From: an uncultured Kordiimonas sp.
GTDB lineage: Bacteria > Pseudomonadota > Alphaproteobacteria > Sphingomonadales > Kordiimonadaceae
Direction: 5' to 3'
Assembly: GCA_947503575.1 (NCBI GenBank)
Contig: CANNDZ010000001.1
Span: 1,860,001-1,924,000, forward strand
DNA length: 64,000 bases
The notes beneath the pieces were generated by a model. That model worked only from the letters and a program-made list of their open reading frames with translations, made no database searches and was not told where the DNA came from. Made by a program: the position numbers and the translations under genes. Below are positions 58,043-64,000 of this stretch, one piece after another (the stretch's first letter is position 1; each line of letters begins with the position of its first letter).

Positions 58043-58441
58043 ATGGCCGGTTTGATCTCTAAAATATTTGGCTCTCCTGTTTTCACTTGGTGGAACTCGC
58101 CAACTTTTGGTACGCGCATTTTCACGAGCCGAAAGGGCGTTAAGGTTGGCGAGGATGATCAAGGAAATATCTATTATCGCGAAAAGAACGGGCGTCGCAG
58201 ATGGGTCATCTACAAAAATGGCCCCATGGATGCCTCGCGCGTACCGGCTGATTGGCATGGCTGGCTTCATTACACAATGGATGATATTCCAAGCGAAAAG
58301 CCTCTCCCAACGAAAGACTGGGAAAAAGAGCATGTACCCAACCTTACCGGAACAGCTGCCGCCTATGCCCCCACTGGTGCGGCGCGTGCTGGCGGCGAGC
58401 GTGCTGCTACCGCGTCTGACTATGAAGCCTGGAGCCCGTAA
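58043..58441 (+). CDS. NDUFA12-family complex I accessory protein
   Basis: A 132-residue protein like mitochondrial NDUFA12 and its alphaproteobacterial relatives: FFTWWN-type start GSPVFTWWNSPTFGT, DDQGNIYYREKNGRRRWVIYKNG and PADWHGWLHYTMDDIP. These are peripheral subunits or assembly factors of NADH:ubiquinone oxidoreductase and are a marker of the class. The C-terminus is Ala-rich. It begins the rightward run NDUFA12-mlaD-DUF2155. Confidence 0.93.
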   Translation: MAGLISKIFGSPVFTWWNSPTFGTRIFTSRKGVKVGEDDQGNIYYREKNGRRRWVIYKNGPMDASRVPADWHGWLHYTMDDIPSEKPLPTKDWEKEHVPNLTGTAAAYAPTGAARAGGERAATASDYEAWSP

Positions 58442-58490
58442 ACCAGCAGAAACCAACATAATTTAATGCCATCCAGCAACGGAAAAATTT

Positions 58491-58943
58491 ATGTCCAGCA
58501 ATCTTGTTGAGTCTCTTATCGGTGCTCTGGTCCTGCTTGTCGCAGGCTGGTTCCTTGTGTTCGTATATGACCGAACCGACATGACCACAGGTGATGGGTA
58601 TACATTGACAGCACGATTTGATCAAATTGACGGCATTGGTGTTGGTAGCGACGTAAGATTGGCCGGTATCAAAGTTGGCGCGGTAACGTTCAGCCGTCTT
58701 GATCCACAAACCTTCCAGGCGGTGCTGGGTTTTACTGTAGAAAGCAGCGTTGAGTTACCAGTTGATACAGCCGCAGCGGTTAATCAGGAAGGCTTGCTTG
58801 GTGGTAAATATCTCAGCCTGTTGCCAGGTGGCATGGAAGACGTGTTGGCCGATGGTGATGAAATAGAGGAAACTCAGGACTCAGTTGATCTGATTAGCCT
58901 TTTTGGCAAGTTTGCGACTGGTGGCTCGGATGACGATAAGTAA
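58491..58943 (+). CDS. MlaD-like outer-membrane lipid transport protein
   Basis: A 150-residue protein with one N-terminal helix (LIGALVLLVAGWFLVFVYDR) and one MCE/MlaD domain (YTLTARFDQIDGIGVGSDVRLAGIKVGAVT). It likely forms a periplasmic ring passing phospholipids between membranes. The partner ATPase and permease (MlaF, MlaE) are not adjacent, a common layout in alphaproteobacteria. It overlaps the next gene. Confidence 0.88.
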   Translation: MSSNLVESLIGALVLLVAGWFLVFVYDRTDMTTGDGYTLTARFDQIDGIGVGSDVRLAGIKVGAVTFSRLDPQTFQAVLGFTVESSVELPVDTAAAVNQEGLLGGKYLSLLPGGMEDVLADGDEIEETQDSVDLISLFGKFATGGSDDDK

Positions 58944-59361
58944 GCAACTGTTTCTAATTACTGGGCTTTGCTGTTTTTTTGCCCTGCCGTTACGCGCTCA
59001 GCAACAGGTTCAACCTGATACATCGGCGACCCAGTACAACGATACAGTTGTGCTGCGCGCTCTGGATAAAATAACCGCCAGAATTACTGAAATCGCGCTG
59101 CCAATTGGCGAGGAAGTACGTTTTGGTACGCTGGCGATAAACGCAAAATACTGCCGGTCCCGTCCGCCCATTGAAACCCCGGAGACCTTTGCTTACCTAG
59201 AGATTGATGACCTGAAACGAACCGGGGAAAGACAACGTGTTTTTGAAGGTTGGATGGTGGCATCCAGTCCGGCACTGAATGCCCTTGAGCATGCAGTTTA
59301 TGACGTTTGGGTGATTAATTGCAGGATATCCGAGCCAGAAAGTGAGTCTAAAAGTCGATAA
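58930..59361 (+). CDS. Secreted DUF2155 protein
   Basis: A 143-residue protein from the ATG at 58930, which overlaps the end of mlaD by 14 bases. The signal peptide ends near FALPLRAQ. The DUF2155 domain is seen in VLRALDKITARI, GTLAINAKYCRSRPPIETPE, FAYLEIDD, RVFEGWMVASSPALNALEH and YDVWVINCR (with two Cys likely disulfide-linked). Function unknown; periplasmic. Its 3' end overlaps the convergent aat gene by 64 bases. Confidence 0.85.
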   Translation: MTISKQLFLITGLCCFFALPLRAQQQVQPDTSATQYNDTVVLRALDKITARITEIALPIGEEVRFGTLAINAKYCRSRPPIETPETFAYLEIDDLKRTGERQRVFEGWMVASSPALNALEHAVYDVWVINCRISEPESESKSR

Positions 59362-59957
59362 AAGTCAGAATTTGTCGCCAAAAGTGCGTTATTCAGGCGT
59401 AAATGGTAGTCGCTACGCGGTATTTCGATAACACCAAATTGAGCTAAATGATCGGTACCAAATTGGGTGTCGAGCAATTTAAACTCTCCCTCTTTTAGGC
59501 GTGCTACCAGATGAACAAGAGCAACTTTGCTCGCCCCGGTTACCGTATGAAACATACTTTCCCCAAAAAAGGCTCCAGCGAGGCAAACACCATATAGCCC
59601 GCCAACAAGTTTACCGTCCTTCCAGCATTCAACTGAATGCGCAAACCCCCGTTTATGTAAGTCTGTGTAGAGGGCTTCTATGGTTTCACTAATCCAAGTG
59701 GTGTTGCGGCCTCTTGCTGGTGCGGCACAGGCGGCAACCACGTCTCGAAAACAGCGGTTGTAGGTAACAGTGAAGGTATCTTGTTTTACGAGTTTTTTAA
59801 GCGACCTAGGTATATGGAAACCGTTTAATGGCAGAATGCCTCTCTCAACCGGATCAACCCAAAACAGATCATCGTCTTCCCGGCTGTCAGCCATCGGGAA
59901 AACGCCTGATGCATATGCATTAAGAAGAAGGTCAGGGGTGATGTCTTGTTCACTCAT
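59298..59957 (-). CDS. aat: Leucyl/phenylalanyl-tRNA-protein transferase
   Basis: A 219-residue Aat. Typical blocks are LLNAYASGVFPMADSREDD, FWVDPVERGILPL, YNRCFRDVVAACA, GRNTTWI, GFAHSVECW, LVGGLYGVCLAGAFFGESMF and LLDTQFGTDHLAQFGV. It attaches Leu or Phe to basic N-termini, making N-end-rule substrates for ClpAP. Last gene of aroQ-accB-accC-aat; its tail overlaps the DUF2155 gene. Confidence 0.96.
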   Translation of the reverse strand: MSEQDITPDLLLNAYASGVFPMADSREDDDLFWVDPVERGILPLNGFHIPRSLKKLVKQDTFTVTYNRCFRDVVAACAAPARGRNTTWISETIEALYTDLHKRGFAHSVECWKDGKLVGGLYGVCLAGAFFGESMFHTVTGASKVALVHLVARLKEGEFKLLDTQFGTDHLAQFGVIEIPRSDYHLRLNNALLATNSDFYRLLDSLSGSDILQLITQTS

Positions 59958-59994
59958 CGACAGTTAATCACCCCGTATCTGCATCGGGCAGGCG

Positions 59995-61341
59995 TTATCC
60001 GTTGTGCTGTTCCAGGAATTTTTCCAACCAGTGGATATCATATTCACCTGCTAGAAAATCCTCATTTTCCATCAATGCCTGATGAAGCGGTATTGTTGTA
60101 ACAACGCCGTCGATCACATATTCCTCAAGTGATCTCTTCAAACGCAACAGACATCCCTCGCGCGTGTAGCCTGACACGATCAGCTTCGCGATCATGCTGT
60201 CATAATAAGGAGGAATTTTATAGCCTGAATACACAGCGCTATCGCAGCGCACATTCAACCCGCCTGGTGGGTGATATTGTGTCACCTCGCCAGGGTTAGG
60301 CATAAATGTAAACGGGTCTTCTGCGTTAATTCGACATTCGATAGCATGCCCGAAAAAGCGCACCATATCCTGCGTGTAAGACAGCTTTTCGCCAGATGCG
60401 ACACGTATTTGTTCCCGCACAATATCAATGCCGGTGATCATTTCTGTGACAGGGTGCTCGACCTGAACACGCGTATTCATCTCGATAAAATAGAATTCAC
60501 CGTCTTCATACAGAAATTCAATGGTTCCAGCACCGCTGTAGCCAAACTTTGCCATGGCGCTCGCAACAATGCCGCCCATCCGCTCGCGTGTTTCGCTGTC
60601 AATAACGGGGGAGGGTGCTTCCTCCAAAACTTTTTGGTGACGACGTTGCAACGAACAATCGCGCTCACCCAGATGTATACAGTTACCGTGCTTGTCGCCA
60701 ATCAACTGGAATTCGATATGCCGTGGCTTGGTCAGGAATTTCTCGATATAAACTGCGTCATCCCCAAAAGCAGCTTTTGCTTCTGTGCGGCATGCATTCA
60801 GCGCGCTTGAAAGCTCGCTTTCCTCGCGCACAATCTTCATACCACGGCCACCACCACCAGCAGAGGCCTTAATGATCACCGGCAGGCCGATTTCCTTGGC
60901 AACCTTAAACGCTTCTTCGTCTTCTGTAATGCCGCCTGATGAACCGGGCACTACCGGGATACCAAGCTTTTTAACAGTTTCCTTGGCGGTAATTTTGTCG
61001 CCCATCATACGTATGTGGTCGGCCGAAGGGCCAATGAACACAATGCCATGTTCTTCGACAATTTCAGAGAAGCGAGCATTTTCCGAGAGGAAGCCATACC
61101 CAGGGTGGATCGCATCCGCCCCGGTTATCTCTGCCGCAGTTAATATTGCCGGCATGTTGAGGTAACTATCAACAGACGCAGGCGGGCCTATGCAAACACT
61201 TTCGTCCGCAAGCCTTACGTGCATTGCGTCTTCGTCTGCAGTGGAATGAATGGCAACCGTTTTAATACCCATCTCATGGCAGGCACGGTGTATACGCAGG
61301 GCTATCTCCCCGCGATTAGCAATGAGAACTTTCTTAATCAT
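59995..61341 (-). CDS. accC: Biotin carboxylase subunit of acetyl-CoA carboxylase
   Basis: A 448-residue ATP-grasp enzyme: [12 protein letters not shown] start, the Gly-rich lid [57 protein letters not shown] and ECRINAEDP. It carboxylates the biotin carried by AccB, the first half of malonyl-CoA synthesis. It follows accB by 11 bases. Confidence 0.97.
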   Translation of the reverse strand: MIKKVLIANRGEIALRIHRACHEMGIKTVAIHSTADEDAMHVRLADESVCIGPPASVDSYLNMPAILTAAEITGADAIHPGYGFLSENARFSEIVEEHGIVFIGPSADHIRMMGDKITAKETVKKLGIPVVPGSSGGITEDEEAFKVAKEIGLPVIIKASAGGGGRGMKIVREESELSSALNACRTEAKAAFGDDAVYIEKFLTKPRHIEFQLIGDKHGNCIHLGERDCSLQRRHQKVLEEAPSPVIDSETRERMGGIVASAMAKFGYSGAGTIEFLYEDGEFYFIEMNTRVQVEHPVTEMITGIDIVREQIRVASGEKLSYTQDMVRFFGHAIECRINAEDPFTFMPNPGEVTQYHPPGGLNVRCDSAVYSGYKIPPYYDSMIAKLIVSGYTREGCLLRLKRSLEEYVIDGVVTTIPLHQALMENEDFLAGEYDIHWLEKFLEQHNG

Positions 61342-61352
61342 TGGCAGCTTCC

Positions 61353-61829
61353 CTACTCAATGATGCACAAAGGCTCACCGAACTCGACCGGCTGTGAATC
61401 TGTGAAAAGTATATCTTTAACGGTGCCAGACTTTGGCGATGCAATCTGGTTCATCACTTTCATCGCTTCAATGATCATCAAAGTGTCGCCTTCCTTGACC
61501 TTGTCACCGATTTTGATGAACGGTTCTGAATCAGGCCCGGGAGCAGCATAGGCCGTACCAACCATAGGGGAGGGTACCATGCCAGGGTGATCACTTGCGC
61601 TTACAGGGACCGGTTCAGCAGCTGGAGCGCTAACCTGCGCGGGTGCAGCAGCCTGCGCTTGTGGTGCCATAGGTGCTGCAGGTGCGGAGTAGTTCACTGC
61701 TGCTGGCACCTCGCGTGCTACACGAATACTGAAATCATCTTCAGCGACCTCTATTTCAGAAAGACTGGATTTGTCCAGCAACTCCGCAAGTTCACGGATC
61801 AGTTCTTTATATTCTTTAATCTTTGACAT
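61353..61829 (-). CDS. accB: Biotin carboxyl carrier protein
   Basis: A 158-residue carrier: N-terminal helix ([18 protein letters not shown]), an Ala/Pro-rich flexible linker ([20 protein letters not shown]), and the biotinyl domain with the target Lys in [10 protein letters not shown]. It carries CO2-biotin between AccC and the transferase. It is co-directional with aroQ upstream and accC downstream. Confidence 0.96.
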   Translation of the reverse strand: MSKIKEYKELIRELAELLDKSSLSEIEVAEDDFSIRVAREVPAAVNYSAPAAPMAPQAQAAAPAQVSAPAAEPVPVSASDHPGMVPSPMVGTAYAAPGPDSEPFIKIGDKVKEGDTLMIIEAMKVMNQIASPKSGTVKDILFTDSQPVEFGEPLCIIE

Positions 61830-61877
61830 TCAGTCTTCCCCTTCTCGTAACACGTGGGTGCATCAATCAGCACCTGA

Positions 61878-62321
61878 TCAGTTGTCGCGCAGCATACTGG
61901 CAATTGCGTCAACCGCAAGAACATATCCGTTTGCCCCAAATCCGCATATAACGCCGACAGCAACATCGGAAATAAATGAATGATGCCGATATTCTTCGCG
62001 GGCAAAAACGTTTGAGAGATGAACCTCTATCACCGGCGTATCAATAGCTGCGATGGCATCATGCAGCGCAATTGACGTATGCGTATAGGCGGCAGCGTTC
62101 AAAATGATGCCCGAGCAGTTTTTACCAGCGTCTTGTAACCAATTGACCAGTTCGCCTTCCACATTGGATTGTCTGAAATCAACGCTCAGTCCATGGCTTT
62201 CAGCCTGCTTGGTGGTCAGGGTTTCAATTTCACTTAGTGACATGGTTCCATATGTGTCAGGTTCGCGGGTTCCCAACAAATTCAGGTTTGGGCCGTTTAA
62301 CACTGCAATTTTTTTTGCCAT
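61878..62321 (-). CDS. aroQ: 3-dehydroquinate dehydratase, type II
   Basis: A 147-residue type II enzyme; the ATG at 62321 starts the recognised sequence MAKKIAVLNGPNLNLLG, and the longer frame to 62630 is antisense to thiS. Active site residues are in YGTMSLSEIE (Tyr), ILNAAAYTHTS (Asn), EVHLSNVFAREEYRHHSF (His, Arg). It makes dehydroshikimate in the shikimate pathway. It begins the operon aroQ-accB-accC-aat. Confidence 0.96.
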   Translation of the reverse strand: MAKKIAVLNGPNLNLLGTREPDTYGTMSLSEIETLTTKQAESHGLSVDFRQSNVEGELVNWLQDAGKNCSGIILNAAAYTHTSIALHDAIAAIDTPVIEVHLSNVFAREEYRHHSFISDVAVGVICGFGANGYVLAVDAIASMLRDN

Positions 62322-62457
62322 TGGTAGCGCACCCCTGCGACTGATCTCTTGAAGCCTCTTGTATAATGCCATAATGAAGGCGTGCAAAGCGGGAACCGTA
62401 TATTTATACTTTTCAAGTCTGACCCAAATTAGCGTCATCGGCCAAGAGAGACACAGT

Positions 62458-62664
62458 GTGAGCGCTTCGATTATTGTTAACGGTGAAATCAAGTCCATAG
62501 AACCGGGTATTACCGTGTGGGGATTTCTGCAGACTCTACAACTGGACCCTAGGAAAGTAGCGGTTGAACGCAACCTTGAGATTGTTCCCAAGTCATTATT
62601 TAAAAATGTAAATTTAGTGGACGGTGACAAGCTGGAAATTGTTCATTTTATCGGCGGAGGATAG
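62458..62664 (+). CDS. thiS: Sulfur carrier protein ThiS
   Basis: A 68-residue ubiquitin-fold carrier from a GTG at 62458 with GAGAG upstream. Sequence [21 protein letters not shown] to [16 protein letters not shown] ends in the Gly-Gly that is adenylated and thiocarboxylated. It donates sulfur to ThiG. The longer frame to 62359 is not supported. Five bases before thiG; its upstream region shows no TPP riboswitch pattern. Confidence 0.92.
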   Translation: MSASIIVNGEIKSIEPGITVWGFLQTLQLDPRKVAVERNLEIVPKSLFKNVNLVDGDKLEIVHFIGGG

Positions 62665-62669
62665 ACGTA

Positions 62670-63470
62670 GTGAGTGCGTTGGATAGCAATGTAAATCAAT
62701 CTGATGATACATGGACACTTGCAGGAAAAACATACCGGTCACGGCTGATTGTAGGTACCGGCAAATATAAGGATTTTGAAGAGACTGCTGCTTCTGTTGA
62801 AGCATCTGGCGCCGAAATCGTTACGGTTGCTGTGCGCCGTGTCAATGTGTCGGATCCGAACCAGCCCATGCTGGTTGATTATCTTGACCCAAAAAAAATC
62901 ACCTACTTGCCCAATACAGCAGGATGCTTTGACGCATCTTCTGCTGTTCGCACATTGCGCTTGGCTCGAGAAGCCGGTGGTTGGGACTTGGTCAAGCTTG
63001 AAGTTTTAGGGGATCAGAAAACACTCTACCCCAACATGCTGGAAACCTTTGATGCCGCAGAGACCTTAATAAAAGAAGGTTTTAAGGTCATGGTATATTG
63101 CAGCGATGACCCAATTGCGGCCAAAAAACTGGAAGATATGGGGTGCGTCGCGATCATGCCATTGGGGGCGCCCATTGGGTCCGGGCTTGGTATCCAAAAC
63201 CCCGTGCAAATCCGGCTTATGATTGAGCAGGCAGGCGTGCCATTGTTGGTAGACGCAGGCGTGGGAACTGCCTCTGATGCGTCGGTGGCCATGGAGTTGG
63301 GCTGCGATGGTGTTTTGATGAATACCGCTATCGCTGATGCGAAAGACCCTGTACGCATGGCTCGTGCGATGAAACTGGCTGTTGAGAGTGGCCGCCTTGC
63401 CTATCAGGCAGGTCGTATGCCCAAGAAGAAATACGCTGACCCCAGCTCACCCCTTTCTGGGCTTATCTGA
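62670..63470 (+). CDS. thiG: Thiazole synthase ThiG
   Basis: A 266-residue TIM-barrel enzyme with [31 protein letters not shown] (its VAVRR is the ThiG family motif), [37 protein letters not shown] and [12 protein letters not shown]. It makes the thiazole part of thiamin with ThiS. GTG at 62670 just behind thiS. Together they form a two-gene piece of the pathway. Confidence 0.96.
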   Translation: MSALDSNVNQSDDTWTLAGKTYRSRLIVGTGKYKDFEETAASVEASGAEIVTVAVRRVNVSDPNQPMLVDYLDPKKITYLPNTAGCFDASSAVRTLRLAREAGGWDLVKLEVLGDQKTLYPNMLETFDAAETLIKEGFKVMVYCSDDPIAAKKLEDMGCVAIMPLGAPIGSGLGIQNPVQIRLMIEQAGVPLLVDAGVGTASDASVAMELGCDGVLMNTAIADAKDPVRMARAMKLAVESGRLAYQAGRMPKKKYADPSSPLSGLI

Positions 63471-63511
63471 CAGGCGGTCCCTGTCAGATACTAACAGGCT
63501 AAAGCATACCC

Positions 63512-64000
63512 TTATTCAGCGTTGGCGGACGAGGCTGCTTGTTTTTGGCTTCGGGCTCGATTAACAGCCTGCAACAGGCGACCATACCCTTCTGCGCCTG
63601 TGATGACATCATCACCGATGATGTAACCAGGCGTGCCCTCAAAGCCAATATCTTTGCCGATCGCAAGAGTGTTCTGAACGCTTTTAATCACCAGACGGTC
63701 ATTCATATCCGCTTTTAGCGTAGCTTCATTCAGGCCGATGCGACGTGCGATATCGTACAAACGATCTTCAGTGAGCGCGCCGTCGGCTGTCATGATGGCA
63801 ACATGATAGTCTTCAAACCTGCCTTGTTTCTGGGCTGCAAGGGCTGCACGGGAGGCTAGGTAAGAAACGGCTGTTTCACCAGGCCGGTCAAGAATAGGGA
63901 ATTGACGTGGAATATAGCGGATGTTGCCATCCTCCCGCACAAGTTTCATAACTTCGGGGAAATGACGGCGGCAAAAACCGCAGCGATAATCGAAAAATTC
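63512..64000 (-). CDS. DsbA-family thiol-disulfide protein (N-terminus beyond the window edge)
   Basis: The frame is open to the right edge; an ATG at 63949 is internal. The visible start reads EFFDYRCGFCRRHFPEV, a thioredoxin-fold active site CxxC (CGFC), followed by the DsbA helical insert (ALAAQKQGRFEDYHVAIMTADGAL) and GTPGYIIGDDVITGA, whose cis-Pro (Thr-Pro) is present. It is a periplasmic oxidase or isomerase of the Com1/DsbA2 group. Adjacent genes downstream on this strand are aroQ and accB, with thiSG between. Confidence 0.88.
   Translation of the reverse strand, partial: EFFDYRCGFCRRHFPEVMKLVREDGNIRYIPRQFPILDRPGETAVSYLASRAALAAQKQGRFEDYHVAIMTADGALTEDRLYDIARRIGLNEATLKADMNDRLVIKSVQNTLAIGKDIGFEGTPGYIIGDDVITGAEGYGRLLQAVNRARSQKQAASSANAE

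Noticed and set aside
57716-58459. A minus-strand open frame of 247 codons
   Set aside because: Its first part is the antisense of the well-supported NDUFA12-like gene and the rest has no family or ribosome signal.

Overview
The window is chromosomal DNA of a free-living, flagellated alphaproteobacterium of moderate GC content. This rests on a CckA-type hybrid kinase directly behind a flgB-flgC-fliE-fliQ-fliR-flhB run, an NDUFA12-like complex I protein, a B12-dependent NrdJ ribonucleotide reductase, a perfect CtrA-type site (TTAA-N7-TTAAC), and several SOS boxes of the alphaproteobacterial form GAAC-N7-GAAC / GTTC-N7-GTTC. I cannot fix the order or genus; Kordiimonadales-like lineages would fit. 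I see no phage, insertion sequence, CRISPR array, rRNA or tRNA gene. Most of the window is core genome.

Layout. 1-5.2 kb: partial sulfatase, GCS2-type ligase plus M14 amidohydrolase pair, VOC protein, small secreted protein, SMP-30-like propeller. 5.2-12.9 kb: two divergent flagellar export/rod operons (fhlB-fliO-fliP leftward; flgBC-fliEQR-flhB then cckA rightward). 13-23.3 kb: recA, alaS, icd, a LOG-family gene, a LysM protein, a small gene under a CtrA-type site, psd-pssA, a SPOR lipoprotein. 23.3-24 kb: a putative structured RNA, and a small membrane protein gene whose promoter is bracketed by two perfect SOS boxes. 24-35.9 kb: ppx/gppA-rlmE, guaB-rsmB, DoxX, TPR, two M28 peptidases around trmFO, DUF924, a solute-binding protein. 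35.9-45.7 kb: DUF4139 protein, uvrA and ssb (each with its own perfect SOS box), small secreted proteins, a UDG-family protein, patatin, a beta-barrel. 45.7-53.6 kb: acyl-CoA dehydrogenase and thiolase, sterol-desaturase-like hydroxylase, glycerophosphodiesterase, two very small membrane proteins, a DUF4389 protein, a GGDEF-EAL protein. 53.8-64 kb: nrdJ, an NDUFA12-mlaD-DUF2155 run facing aroQ-accB-accC-aat, thiS-thiG, and a partial DsbA-like protein.

How it fits together. DNA repair is well represented: recA, uvrA, ssb and one unknown small membrane protein carry SOS sites, so the window holds part of a LexA regulon. A second theme is cell-cycle and motility control: CckA (the kinase that feeds CtrA), flagellar assembly genes, and CtrA-type sites. 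The most promising undescribed element is the SOS-boxed 64-residue membrane protein at 23676-23870, convergent with a structured RNA candidate. It is reminiscent in layout of SOS-induced small membrane proteins such as SidA or TisB, but I see no sequence proof of homology.
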